Notes: a model not told the origin generated them from the letters alone. Positions 22,530-35,281 are shown, counted from the stretch's first letter. The stretch is 64,000 bases of DNA from Siphonodentalium dalli (GCA_032622095.1 CP136062.1:156978875-157042874); one strand, 5' to 3'. Translations and numbers: made by a program.

Positions 22530-23600
22530 TATGTGGATATTTAAGTCAGACATGAACCTATTTGTACGAGAGTGTTCTGGAAATGTATATGTATGCGTCT
22601 ATATGATATACTGCACTACATGGTGTACTTTAAAGTCACATGGCGGTATGCGCTCCGAAATACACCTAATAATATTCGCTGTAGATTTTTCCCGGTATCG
22701 AAATAGGTCGAGATATACTTCCATTTTACGGCAGTATAGTCCCAGACAGACGCATTGAACTCATACAAAATATAACTTTGAAGACGGTGTTTGGGTGCTA
22801 AACAAACAACAGCCATGTCACGGCATGGCACATTAAAGATAATTCTGTGTTACGCTATTCCTGATATTGTAGAAATAAAGAGCGTTTGTTTCACTTCTGT
22901 GCGAAAAATTGAAAACAGCTGGAAGATGTCTGTAACCATGGCAATTATTTATCAGAGCATATATATGATGCCGGAATATAAATAGTTCGTGTATCTGTCA
23001 ACCTATATTATACCTCCTACTAAATTAGGCAGACACATATTTGGAAGCTCGAAAGAGCCATGTCCGTTTAACATACTAAACACATGGTGCGTTCTAAATC
23101 AGGAATCGAAGTCGGATAAACCATAATGTACGACCTTGCCTAAACCTACACACAAGGCTCGTCCTGATTGGTCCGTATCCTGTATTCCCATGCAGACGCG
23201 GACCGTCCTTTTGTAGTACAATTCTAGATATTTTTAATTGTACCACAAACAATGTGGTACAATCAGTGAAATGCTGCCAACGCCTCGAAATTTCAGAAGT
23301 CAAACCATACGGCCATTGGCTAATGTCATGCTAAAGACTGAAGAAAGAGACATATAATGACTAACTACTGTATTATACTGATTTTTATTTAAGTTAGAAC
23401 AAAAATAAGTCTTAAGTGAATTTGTTTGCCACAAAAACAATGGAAAGGGGTTGTCGTTCAATAGTGACGCTATGTTTCACTATCAGGTCTAAGAGAAGAA
23501 TTGTTTGGTGGAAAATCTTACCACGCAGAGCTAGAAACTGGGCTATTATATAACAGTTTGAACATATGTCACTACAATTTCGACCAAACCATACAGTCGA
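22530..23600. other. No gene seen
   Basis: AT-rich DNA. An AATAAAGAGCGTTT motif near 22872, also present near 53697 and 53736, hints at a shared dispersed repeat. No coding segment was recognised. Confidence 0.4.
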
Positions 23601-23612
23601 ATTACAAAAGAA

Positions 23613-23730
23613 ATAAATACACTGCGCATCGACGTGTATAGTAGAATTTGACCACATAAACTTATTGTACTACCCCGCTTCGCGTCGTCATACAATCAGT
23701 TTATTTGTGGCCGATGCGCAGTGTATTTAT
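23613..23730. repeat. Foldback / MITE-like element with 19-bp perfect inverted repeats
   Basis: ATAAATACACTGCGCATCG (23613-23631) is perfectly inverted at 23712-23730. An inner imperfect pair (CCACATAAAC / GTTTATTTGTGG) lies about 20 bp inside, giving a 118-bp foldback. No clear target-site duplication was seen. Confidence 0.65.
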
Positions 23731-23739
23731 GTCTTAAAT

Positions 23740-24760
23740 AGATAAGACCAACATTTCTATAAAGTGTCGCACAATTAACTAAACTTATATAGTCATCTCC
23801 GTGATATGATGTATTCGTTTTAAAGTATAGTTTTCATACTCATAAGAGTCGCCGATAGATAAAGGAATCGCTATATGGCTAGTTAGGTGTTTCAAAGTGG
23901 GCAGATAGGCGCCGTTGGGTATGAGGAGCTAGAAAACAACAGCATTTATTATAGGCATCAACATGATACTAATCGTGCGGCTTGAAGATAAAGATTTTCT
24001 GAATTGGGGTGGAGTTGATGCATTAAATTGATAAAAACGGAGTTACCGATATCAAAATGTTTGGTTAGTTTTTAAAGATCTACAGTCCGATTTAACACCA
24101 GATGACCGAATTATTTGAGATAATGACCAGCTTACCGGGACAATGAAAAAGGAAAACTGAATTCAATTATCATCTGTTCTATGGCACGACAATTGACAAA
24201 GGCATATACACCAGGTTTACGCGTATACAATATCATAATTAGAAATGCTGTGTATTATATTCCATGTTTGGGCAACGGAATCATAGCTTCTCTTTATCAG
24301 AGACACTCTTTAACAGAGATCGCTGGAATATTGCTCAGTCCACATAAATTGAAGTCGACATCTGACCATCGAAACCTCCCGCTAATGGACCCAATCATCT
24401 TTATTTTGTGAATCAACGTTATTGCTGAGTACTCAGTTGTGATACAATCTGTAAGATTACTGTGGTAATAATCTTCTATAACCGATGTCTATTACACGTC
24501 CATGTTGTGTTTACTTCTTGACACGGGTCGAATTAATGGTGTTAAACTAAAGACAACAATGTGATTCAGGGTATATGATCCATGTATAAGATTGACGTTG
24601 TATTATGCCAATTTGTGGAAAACATAAACTACCTTGACCAAATATATTCCTATCAAATGTCCCCATAAAATGTTCACGTCACTTTAACCTGGACAACGCC
24701 GGGTCACCATGCTAGTACTATATATAGCATGTAATAAAATGCGTAGGAGCTGGGAGGAAC
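23740..24760. other. Upstream region of the RGK gene; no gene seen
   Basis: Non-coding AT-rich sequence. It probably contains distal regulatory DNA of the GTPase gene, but no specific site can be supported. Confidence 0.4.
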
Positions 24761-24768
24761 ACACTACT

Positions 24769-24774
24769 CACGTG
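24769..24774 (+). promoter_or_regulatory. CACGTG E-box upstream of RGK gene
   Basis: A palindromic E-box 66 bp before the TATA-like element. It is a candidate bHLH site by sequence only. Confidence 0.3.
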
Positions 24775-24839
24775 ACTATTTCTGGCAAGCAACGTTAGAA
24801 TGTGATTATTTATTATAATTAGATGAGGATTCAGCGTCC

Positions 24840-24847
24840 TATATAAA
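24840..24847 (+). promoter_or_regulatory. TATA box of RGK gene
   Basis: TATATAAA lies 105 bp before the start codon. An initiator-like CTCATAA about 25-30 bp downstream (near 24869) gives the expected TATA-to-start spacing, so transcription probably begins near 24870 with an 80-nt 5' UTR. Confidence 0.5.
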
Positions 24848-24951
24848 GAGTCGTAGATAGGGACACCACTCATAACGCATTTGCAACTCATCAGTTAATA
24901 AACCATCGCTGACATTTATATCGCACCTTCGATATCCTGTAATTTGTCAAA

Positions 24952-25276
24952 ATGTTTCGTCAAAATTATAAAATTAATGCTGAGGATCGTGACATATACT
25001 CCTGTCGTTCTTTCAGCTTCACATCAAAAGGACTGATCAATAAGGGGGATTCGATGCAATCTCTGAGTGACGTAAGCCTAACATCAAGTAGTGGCGAATC
25101 GAGCGATAGTTCTTCCCGTACTTCTAGCTGTTCTGACTTCTTTTACGCAGACGAATCGGTGCTACGCCAAGAATGCTGCCGTGTAGCTGTCGTAGGTTCA
25201 CATGGCGTTGGGAAGACGGCCCTGATACGACAATTTATGACGTCAGAATACGTTGGTGATGTCGACGATGTGGAAG
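24952..25276 (+). CDS. RGK GTPase exon 1 (start, N-terminus, P-loop)
   Basis: ATG 24952 is the first in the predicted transcript. The exon ends one base into codon 109 (…GTGGAAG) before donor GTTGGT at 25277, a weak but valid GT site. A GT at 25281 is an alternative, but it does not give the clean join to exon 2. Confidence 0.9.
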
Positions 25277-28200
25277 GTTGGTACCGTTAATTTATTTTAT
25301 TGTTTAAAGATTCGAATGGGCACCTAATTAGTACCTAAGGTAATTTCCAGATAATATCAATATCAAATATAACCAGAAAGCGCCACATGGCTTTTTGTCT
25401 CTGGAAGTTACATAATTATAATACATAAGACATGACTTTGTTCAGGAAATTGAACGGCACTGATCTCCAGTACCGGGGCTGTATACAAATAATATATTCC
25501 TTTCTTCAAATCGTCCATTGATGAACTCGCGACTACAAAACAAGGTAAACTGTTCATGTTAGAAATTACACGTGAAAAACATATTTACGGATATCCTTTT
25601 TTAAGTATGTCCCTTGTAATTTGAGTTCATGTCCTCGGTTCCGTTTGTAATCAGCGAATACAAAATAATAACACCGGTCCGTGTTATACAAACCGTTCTG
25701 ATATATAGAAACCTCGATAAAATCGCCCCTAAGTCGTCTATTATTCATATATTTGAGTTTTACTATGCGTAAACCAGACATAAGAATAAACGCGATGTGT
25801 TGCATCCCAAAGGGATAATTACACTCACTTCATTTGCTGTAGTATTTTCCCCATCGATATCCAAATATTAAATGCTTTTAAATAGGGTAATTATATTGGT
25901 ATGGGAATGGACGTTGCATATTAAATTTCGCTATGACAACGCAAGACGTCGCGGCAACGTCACTACAAAGTTCCCAATATTTAACAATAGTTCACATTTA
26001 ATCTATGTGTGTATATAAGTGTATTACGGGTTGATAGTTTTCACTAAAATAACTATAATTATTAATCGACGTATCATAACAAAATGACAGATTGAATGGC
26101 ATTTATCGTGTCCGACCAAAAACTGTTCGCAATATACAGATATGGTAAATGGACCAATATCATATCAATTAGCCAGGCTGCTTAACAAAAGGTAAACAAA
26201 TGTACGACAGATTATAAGACATCGCTATCGCGACGAGCACTGACGGAAATCGTTATTGTATGCTGTAACCCTTGCTACACTAAAGCATCATTGAATAGTT
26301 GTGATCCCAAATGAAATGTTCAGACAATAAGCTCAACAAACGACCATTGTCTTTGTTGAACTTATTATCTGGACGGTTCCCTCAACAAATAGGGCTCCTT
26401 CTGCTATATTATGTATCTGTCGTCTGTTTTTATCACATAACATGCCTCCAAACAAATAATAGACTATTCCAACATACCGTCGTGCGTGCAGGTGAGTTAA
26501 TTGTGGTCCTAAATATTCACATAGGTTCATATTGAACTAATTTGATTATGACATAATCCCATAGAGAGCTTATACGGTTATTATATGTCGCGTCGATGAA
26601 AAAGTGACAAAAGAATTCCAATATGGGCTTATTTATTATTGAAAGAGTCCCATAATGGACTGTTTTAAAACCCGCTTATATGTCCACATAGAGCATACAT
26701 TGAGCCTATTTCGCACACAAAAACAAGCCCGTTATAAGCTTATTTTCACGAGAACAGGCTGATTATTCATATGTACACTTTTCAACTGACTATGAAAATC
26801 CATTTAGTATAGCAAGAGTTAATGCCCCTCACCCAAAGTTAACTTAGTTAAGTATAAAATATTGGAAACGTTTACAACATAGCTGTGACATTGACAGATA
26901 ATTTTCCCGAGAATACGAAGCCGGTATATTATTACGTCATGAATTATCAACCAACATGTATCATACCTCCTTCCAAATTATGTTGACAGAATTTGGAATC
27001 TCGAATGAGTCATTTGAGGACTTAAAATATTTGTCAAATTTTACTCTTCAGGTACCAAATCGCTTCTATAATAATAAATAATTTCAGAAATCAAATAAAT
27101 CATTACATACATTATTGTTTTGGCCATATGAGAGGAAGCTTCATTAATTTTGTGTCACAATGTTGATTTTATGATTTATTACATAGCACAGCCCCATATA
27201 TTGCAATGAAGAATAAACCAGCCACATTTAGGCCAATACATTATTGCGGATCACCGCCTAATGATATATTAAGACATGTCTCCTCAGACCTTAAAATATA
27301 TCTAGTAGTAATTTTAAATTCCTAGGCAAATATTTTGACAAGAACATTACAATAAAATTGAAAATGTCGACAAAAAAGCTTGGAAACACGGAAGATTTCT
27401 AACACAGTGTTTTTGGCAAAAAAAAGCTTGGCATCACAAATTATTAACACCGATATGGAGAATAACAGTGTCGGTAAGATGATGTCATGTTTTATATTGC
27501 TTGCTACTATTTGCAGTTCCGCCTTTTCTAGCTATGCTTCTGCTGTAACAGTGCTGTTCACAATTGGTATTCTGAAATTCGATTTGTTGTTTGCATTGAT
27601 TCATTCGCTATATTCCAGAAGATGATGACGATAACATCAAACAGGTGTCTGTCATGTTAAATGGAGAACAAGTATGGCAATGCTTTAACGAGGAACTAAC
27701 ACATCAGGTATGATCTAATCCATACCACGGACATTTTGCTCCTATTCACTGTCTAAAATATATTTCATGCTAGAAATTAAATATAATGACGGCCGGTACG
27801 ACTATATATATCTCGAGTTTTAAATTAAAGATGTATTCATGTTTCCAAACCACCCGTAACTGGCATGGGGCGACAAATGTGTTTACTTAAAGTACACATT
27901 TCAAAGATAACATATAGCATATAATTTTTTTATCAGTCGATGTATTCGCCTACAATTACAATACTTAAGTTAAGAAATACGTTATGATTACATATATAAT
28001 AAAGCTGAGTGTAAAATTTTCAAGAGTGGAATTGTGGTTTTAACCACGAGTCTTTTGGCGAGTTTTTAAAACCACAATTCCACTCGTGGTGACAATGTGG
28101 TAATGATGGTCCTATATTCGAGGGGCACACTTACTCAATTTAAGATATTACGGAAGTAGTGGCACGGGTTACTGTTTATTTAGCAAGTGTCTAAACTCGA

Positions 28201-31200
28201 GGGAAATGTGCGGCCCAAGCAGCCCAACATATTTATTGATTTATTTTAATTGTGATTTTGCGAAATAGTGAATTGGCATATACTAATAAATGACGCTTCC
28301 GCGTGCATCGTCTTGGTCGCTGCGGGACTTTCAACTCTTCCAAAAAACAGGATCTTTGTTTGTAATGTATGTCAGTAAGTGCCTATTCGGGGTACCAGTT
28401 ACAACAACAACAATAACAACATCCAGCCTATGATTCATGGAAAAATGTTATTAAAAAGTTGATGTACATGATACAATCTAAACGCACAAATACGAAAACA
28501 AAGTTGTTTAAATGAGAACTTTACAAGAAATATTGTTGTCGCTCTGAAACTTCGAAACTATGAAATAACTGGATACACAATTAATTATCAAACAAGAGTA
28601 TTTTATGTGTCACGTCTCGTTCCGAAAATATCATTATACACACCATCTGATAACGCAGTTTATTCAGGGACGGGTGTGTAAATAAGGGGCCACAGTTATT
28701 TGAAAGATGACTGAAAGTTGAACCCACAACACTTACACAATGTACGTATGCCTGGGTTGGGCACAGGCTAGAATTTCATATTTGACACATAAATCATTTT
28801 AATGTGGGCCGGTATCAAGGTTAAAAATGGTCACCACTCGGATTTCGAAAACAAATTTATTTCATGCAGATGACAAATTTTGATAAGTGAGACCAGTATA
28901 TGTAGCCACTGTTTCGCGGACATCGCTGCTACCTGATACGGGTGTGGTAAAAGTAAAATGAAACATTATTTTCAAAACTAACAAAACATGCTCTAATTAT
29001 AACCAACCTTTTCTCAATACACACACCACATCCCTTTTACCCCTACTGAACATTTGAAACCAGACTGTCACCTTATTGGGCGTGTCATTTCGTTTGTTTG
29101 CGATGGAGACCATATCTACACATGCTATGTATGATAATATGTATAATGATCGTTGACACGCCATGTATATTTTCAACCGCAATAAGCAATATTGGTTGCG
29201 GTTTAACGCCACGTGGATATTTTCCCCCATCATATTTTGTTTGAAAAGGTCTAAAAGGCTATTACTATAAATTATTTAAGCTCACACTTCTTGAATGAAA
29301 TTTTAATAAAATTTCAGTCGTCCACTGTACCTTGCAGTGTGAATGTTAGCATTTCAGTTAAGATTAAAAGAGCATGATACCTTGAAGAAGTACATATCAT
29401 TTGAAGAAACATCAATGACGACATATACACATTGATGTGGACAAAGGCGACATATGCCAATATGTACACAAGCAGAGTGGTATATATAACATGAAATGTT
29501 CCTTCTAAGTCGGTAGATTTGCCGAAACATTGTTAGTGAGAATATTGTCAAATTGATGCGATGCCAAACACTCCTGCACGGTGATAAAATAAATTGGAGA
29601 ATAATCTTTCTCACAGTATTTATAATTAACAGATAATATATCAAAACACATCATCATTATTTAATATTAAATAAATGCAGTGAATATGGCGAAATAGTTT
29701 TCATTAGTTTATCGCCGATTGTTGCGTCCAGAATCGAGAAGTAGATATCTACATTTGAGCGAAGTTCAGATATTTTCTATGGAGTACTCACTATTTGCTT
29801 GACATTTTCGGCGATGTTAGTAGAATGACACATTCACCAAATTGGCATAGCACAGGATACTAATGGTGATATTTGCTGGTCTTGCAATGACTTGCATGTG
29901 ACATTCCAGTTTCTGCAGGTGTGGGTGCAGACATAAGACAGGGTGCATATCGAATCAACTTAACAAATAATAATTGTGATATTTAGAGAAGGGACACTCC
30001 AGTTTCAGCAGGGCCGGGTGTAAAATGATGGGAGCATCAAACCAGTGCACACTAACTATAATATGAACCCTCAACACAATGCCTGGTTAGAGCACAGGTT
30101 TATGCTTTAAGATTTGGTTGCAGCATTATTATTTTAATTGGGATAGCAATAGACAGAGTGACATACACCCCTTGGTATTATGTGACACAAACGACATTTT
30201 CGAGCATAACTGGAAGAACGCTATTTCCTAACTCCAACATCAAAACTGTTCTAAATACTCACCATTGGGATTTTCAAAAACAAATTTGTTTTAATGCAGA
30301 TGATAAATGTAGGTGGTAAAACGGCATCAGCGTCGGTGGCCACTGTTTTGCAGAAATCGGTACTACTGCGGGTGGGAGGCAACGTAGTCTGAAACAATAT
30401 TTTTTCAAAACTCAAAGAAACCCGATAAAGCTCACAAATTAATAACTAACATTCTCTCAATACACGTGGCATATCCAAGGTGCCAGCAAACACTGGTACA
30501 CTATTTTAAGAAATTTTGAGCGACAAATGTTGAGTGTCGCACCATTATCTAAATGAAAATCGTACAAGGATTTGTAGAAATTGGCTGGAATCCTGAAAAC
30601 ATATTATAGTTTATTGAAATTTAAAGTGACTTAAATGCGAGGGTTTATTACGCTGTGATATTTTTGTCTTTTTTGGAGATAATGTTTTAGTTTTGCCACT
30701 TTCCTTCAATATCACGTTAAAATATGTCTCTTGTGCCTAAATCGACAGTAATCCGTAACCACACTAAGGGCGTCTCATTCTGTACAAGCTGGCGGTGTAT
30801 GTCTTGGTCAAAAGCCATGACTAGTGCTTGATCAATCAATTGAACATAATGCTCGATTATTCCTGGATGATAATTTACAAGATGCTGATGTTGAGAGGGG
30901 GTTCATCGGTCTTTGTCTTGAATACATTTGTTCTGGATATTCCTCTCGTTATAACTATTAAAGTCGGCATTTCTACGTTGGCCTTAAGTTTTGTTATATG
31001 ATGAGTCAGTCGTTTCCTATGATTGCCAATACTGGAAATGACACTGAGACACTGTTTTTTTGTATATATGTAAATGTTTAGACAATATGTAGTCGGTAGG
31101 GTGGGGCATGGAAAGTGTTTTGGACGTGTGCATATTATATCCACTGCCCCAGCTGCGTGGCGCTATTTGGTTATATTTAAAAAATGCTCGTTGCGAGGTG

Positions 31201-34200
31201 TGAATTGGGAGTCTGGCGGTGTAGAACCTTCACAAATGGCGGGGCAACATGTGTCGTATATACTGATTTGTAATTGGTGGAAGAAATTAATCTATTTGCC
31301 CGCATGCTGAAAAAACAAATTCTTTAAATACAAATTTGTTGAAAATAATCAAGGATTTTGATTTGAGTTGCCTGCTCCTATAAATTTTATCTAGACTAAT
31401 GGCATTGAAATATTATATTGTACGAAATTTACCAACACTGACTGATATGCCAAGCACCAGAACAACATGTATGGCATTGTTGATTAGACACCATCAATTG
31501 AACAGGGATTAAACAAAGATGGTGGAAAAAGAGTCATGAGCTATTTTAGAATCTGGATATCCAGCATTTCTCTACGATGTACAACTCAACTTGAGCAACC
31601 TGGGTATATGCTGCTCAACTTTAAACAACTAGGATATCTACCGTATACTATATGCACCGTTTGGTGGAAATCGACTCGTCCGACGACAAGTAAAACCAAT
31701 TTAATTAAACAGTGGTGGTGTAGAAAGTGGGGTGACTGAACATAGCTGCTGTTATGACAAATTCATATTAACATACGAACATGTCACTGAATATAGTTGG
31801 GTGTCACGACCTTAGGAAAACATCAAATTTGAATCTCTGAAAGATGACAATAACTCTAACCATAACTCTAACCGGAACGCGACCTCAATCCTAACCCGAA
31901 CCGGTATGGGACGGTACCCTAACACTAACGAGGACGGAACCGTACCATAACACAAACCGAGACGGGACCATAAACTGATCCGTAACTCTAACAGGGATAC
32001 GACGGGACCTTAAGCATAATCCTAACCGGGACGGGACCTTCGTCCGGGCGGAACAATCGGTACCGAACCATAACTCTAACCATAACTCGGGGCAAACATC
32101 AAATTTGAATCCCTGGAAGATGACGTGGGGCAGAAACAAAATACTGATTTCCAAACATGACAATAAAGAGACAGTTTCAACATATGTTTATATTACATGA
32201 GTTTAATCCGTAACATGATACGGACATATACGTTCAGAAGAGATATCCGTCATGGCTACTGGTTGAGGTGGTTACTTCAAATAAACGAGATAAATCACTA
32301 CCATGACTAATCTACGATATGAGCATCACATTGAATCCTGATAATAAAGGAATATGAGAACGGTAACATGGGAATATGGACATCGAGGTGTTATCCTGTA
32401 ATCAGGTAAGATTTAATCTAGTAATTAATGAGGACCTATGTTGACATTTCTGCTCAAATTTTATTTCAATGAATTATGTTTAAGGAGACTAATTACCACC
32501 ACCCAACTACCACATACAAGTTCGAACTGATTTATGATAATATATTCCACGCACATGAACAATTATTCAAAACATTACTATTTATGGTTTTGCGCAATCA
32601 TTCCGAAACTCGTTCTGTATGTGACTAGTTCGTATCTATAGTAAAATATATAAGTTTACTGAACCAATTCGATAGTGTTTCGTGTAATGTTGTCGTTGGT
32701 AGCTATATAATATTATACAGATACATACCATTGTTGGAAGGTTATACTATACAGTTCTAGTTTGATGTAAGCAGATCACTCAACAAAAATATTTCCATGA
32801 TGTTGAGTTGTTAACTTATTACACACTATAACAATAATTTAAGTTCGCTGGAAAATCAGGTTACTCAATGAGGAAGCCTACAACTGTAAGAGTTTACGCT
32901 TACCTGGTTGTTCTCCCTTTTACAGAATATGGTTCCAACTCATGACTGCGAAATCTACGTAGTTGTCTACTCGCGAGGAGACCGGAAGTCCTTTCGCCAC
33001 GCAATTGACATCCTGTTCCATTTGCGCCGAGTGAGCAAAGTCACCAAGCCCATCATTTTGGTGGAGAACAAGTGCGATCTTGTCCGGACAAAGGTCATCG
33101 CCGCCGGAGGTGAGTACCGTGTCTTTGCCAAACACTGAATTACTAGTAGTTTCCGAATGAAATGTTCAGATAAGTTCTACAACCGGCCAGTGTAGAAACT
33201 ATTTTCTGAACATTATATATAGGTATGACTCATCTGCACTTGTATTATATGTTCGTCTGTCGTCTGCTAATAATATGTCATTCCAATATATACTGTTATA
33301 CCTGATGGGAGAAACTATTTTGTGATGACATGGTTAACATCTCCATGGACAGTTTATTACATATATTATTTCAGATGTTCTAGCAATGGGTCAATATCTT
33401 CAAAAGTTTAAATATGTTCACTAGACGCACAAAACACTTAAATATACTTTACCTAGATCCAGCTATGTATGGGGCCTTCTCCAACTCTCTTCAATAGAAT
33501 ATATGCAATAAATTAATGAATTTGAGTCGTCGTGCATGAGTGAAAAAAACAGTAATTTAGTCTATTACATCGCCCATGAAGAGTATGTACTGTCGCAAAG
33601 GGAGATAAATCATGAGTCAGAAATAAGCTAAATGTTTTTGAGCAGAAATAACAATTCTAAATTAAATTGAACGTGAGTTGAATCCTTGTGAACATCTGCA
33701 GTACACCGGTTTATCACATAATTAACCGTTAACCCCGTCCCAATGTTTTAGTAAGACACACGTGTATTATCGCTGCGCGCAGTGACGTAAGGGCTTATAT
33801 CAATGGTGTCGAAGCCAATTCGGGGACTTTATTATTATGTTAAACATAATGTAATTACGATATTCGATTTTTGTTGCGTTATTTAGTGTTGGGTGTGAGA
33901 TAACATGGTTGATACGGGTTGTTGACAAAATTGTTCAACATGAAAAGACACATTTGAAATTACATATATTCGCTCTTGAATGTGCATTTACATCATATTT
34001 GGTTGTGATAAGGAACTCAATATTAATTTTGTTAACCCCAGCCTTTTCGAGGTCGTTTTTCCTCGCTTATGTGTGACTGTGATAAAATGGATCTTAAATT
34101 CGTCGCATTTCTATGCGAATTGTATTATTCCAATAAATTCGATTCTAGCCTCACAAAAGCTCGGTTCGAATATAATTTAGTGCACTCGGTTGATTACTTT

Positions 34201-34733
34201 CGTATACATGTGCGACTCATTAGATATCCTCTATGTTTCAAGTTGTTCTTTTGTAGGAAAATTGTTTTGACTTGAAAATCAGGAAGTGGTGTTTTGGAAG
34301 AAAGAGTGCCAAATTGCAAAATGGTATCCTCTCTGACAAATGCACAATTGTTTGCGCTCTATAATTACACTAGAGTTGCAGTGAATCCACAATTGTTATG
34401 ATGCTGCTTTCTTTATGAAATATTTACTTTGTGAATTTGTTTCCATGGCCTCCGATGTTGAAACAAGCTACCTCTGCCCCTCCTTGACATTCATTTTAAC
34501 TTTCGAATGTCTCTTTTTTTACAGAAGGGAAAAAAGTCGCCCTGTCATACAACTGCAAATTTGTGGAGACATCGACACTCTTCCATCACAACGTGGATGA
34601 GTTGTTGGTCGGTATTCATAAACAAAACTCTTTGCACAACAACGCGCGAACAGGCTCAGGGAGGAAGATGAAGGCACTTTTACCAGGCATTTTCAAGAGT
34701 AAAGCATCCTGTGAAAATTTGATGAAATTATAA
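24952..34733 (+). CDS. RGK-family (Rad/Gem/Rem-like) small GTPase, four coding exons
   Basis: Joined exons 24952-25276, 27619-27707, 32926-33109 and 34525-34733 give 807 nt, in frame throughout (268 residues plus TAA). The N-terminal 75 residues are Ser-rich (LTSSSGESSDSSSRTSS) as in RGK extensions. Residues 78-103 hold the P-loop GSHGVGKT (82-89). VSVMLNG (118-124) and YVVVYS...SFRHAIDILFHLR (149-172) match RGK core strands, NKCD (186-189) is the G4 motif, and ETS...LFHHNVDELLVGI (214-230) is the G5 region. The C-terminus (residues 258-268, SKASCENLMKL) is the conserved RGK ending, with no CAAX prenylation box. No DxxG is visible, which is usual for RGK proteins. Known family roles are inhibition of voltage-gated calcium channels through the beta subunit and cytoskeletal control at the membrane. 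Rad versus Gem versus Rem cannot be decided by eye. Confidence 0.92.
26311..26480. repeat. Intron 1 hairpin repeat, related to 33156-33300
   Basis: CAGACAATAAGCTCAACAAA (26321-26340) pairs with 26352-26371 at 18 of 20 positions across an 11-nt loop. The copy at 33156-33300 has the same layout (ATGTTCAGA start, hairpin, then CTGTCGTCTG) with diverged sequence. Both are in introns of the RGK gene and look like members of one small foldback family. Confidence 0.55.
27619..27707 (+). CDS. RGK GTPase exon 2 (switch I region)
   Basis: It begins after acceptor TATTCCAG (27611-27618). The phase-1 join makes Glu109 followed by four Asp and NIKQVSVMLNGEQ. It ends in CAG before donor GTATGA (27708). 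The exon is 89 nt and frame is kept on both sides. The acidic run before VSVMLNG parallels other RGK proteins. Confidence 0.88.
28024..28085. repeat. 20-bp perfect inverted repeat in intron 2
   Basis: GAGTGGAATTGTGGTTTTAA (28024-28043) is perfectly inverted at 28066-28085 across a 22-nt loop. Outer and loop bases repeat CCACGAG/CTCGTGG. It is a strong cruciform or RNA-hairpin candidate within the pre-mRNA. Confidence 0.75.
28640..29035 (+). repeat. Intron 2 dispersed repeat, copy 1
   Basis: Diverged direct copy of 30000-30475. Both carry a CACTCGGATT/CACCATTGGGATT, AAACAAATTTRTTT, CATGCAGATGA-like and CCACTGTTT series followed by CTCAATACACR. It is non-coding. Confidence 0.6.
30000..30475 (+). 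repeat. Intron 2 dispersed repeat, copy 2
   Basis: Partner of 28640-29035 in the same orientation within the same intron. It is more diverged in its first half. Confidence 0.6.
31845..32110. repeat. Small block of telomere-like degenerate repeat in intron 2
   Basis: About 260 bp of CTAACC/CATAAC-type hexamers alternating with GGGACGGGACC-like segments, the same family as the large arrays at 35.5 and 42.8 kb. The 90-codon minus-strand ORF across it is repeat translation. Confidence 0.8.
32926..33109 (+). CDS. RGK GTPase exon 3 (core strands, NKxD)
   Basis: Acceptor CTCCCTTTTACAG ends at 32925 with a strong pyrimidine tract. The exon encodes NMVPTHDCEIYVVVYS through NKCDLVRTKVIAAG and ends at 33109, one base into codon 200, before a consensus GTGAGT donor. 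It is noticeably more GC-rich than its introns. Confidence 0.92.
33156..33300. repeat. Intron 3 hairpin repeat, related to 26311-26480
   Basis: ATGTTCAGATAAGTTCTACA pairs imperfectly with TGTAGAAACTATTTTCTGAACAT written in two parts around a short loop near 33184-33194. It shares the downstream CTGTCGTCTG segment with the intron 1 copy. Confidence 0.55.
34525..34733 (+). CDS. RGK GTPase exon 4 (C-terminus, stop)
   Basis: Acceptor CTCTTTTTTTACAG ends at 34524. The exon reads EGKKVALSYNCKFVETS through the basic tail GSGRKMKALLPGIFKSK to the RGK C-terminal motif and TAA at 34731-34733. Confidence 0.92.
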
Positions 34734-35082
34734 TTTATCAGTCACCTGTTCAGCAACATTCAGAGTATGAAATGATGTTATTATAACAATTGTTATATAT
34801 TTATCATCGGTTATGTGAGATCGTGTAGCACGAGTGCTGTGTGGTAATGTGTTATCTTTGTCAGTGTTGAGAAGGAAACATGTATACCATTTTAAACAGA
34901 GAATACTTGAAGCTAATAACCATATCCTGTCATCCATTTGTAACTCAGATATATTCAAATCGAAATTATTCAAAATCATGGAATCATATGTTGTACACTT
35001 AGCTGCATATGTATATATAACATAAACGTAGCATATAACGTATGATTATTTTGTAAGTTATGGATAATTATGTATAGTCTGA

Positions 35083-35088
35083 AATAAA
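35083..35088 (+). terminator. Polyadenylation signal of RGK gene
   Basis: AATAAA, 350 bp after the stop codon, is the first canonical signal in the 3' UTR on the plus strand. It fixes a likely transcript end near 35100. Confidence 0.5.
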
Positions 35089-35104
35089 ACTATATATCCA
35101 TGTA

Positions 35105-35240
35105 GAGCATTATCATCATCACCATTATCACCGTTGTCATCATCATGGTCATTATCGTAATCATCATAACTGCTATCTGTTATCACAATCAACATCAACA
35201 TCATCGCCGGCATCATCATATTCATCGCCGTCGTCTTAAG
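35105..35240. repeat. Degenerate (ATC)n microsatellite
   Basis: Imperfect ATC trinucleotides (CATCATCACCATTATCACC-type) over about 130 bp just beyond the predicted 3' end of the GTPase gene. Confidence 0.8.
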
Positions 35241-35281
35241 TAATCACCACCAATTGTTTGGATTATATGAGCATTGACGGT

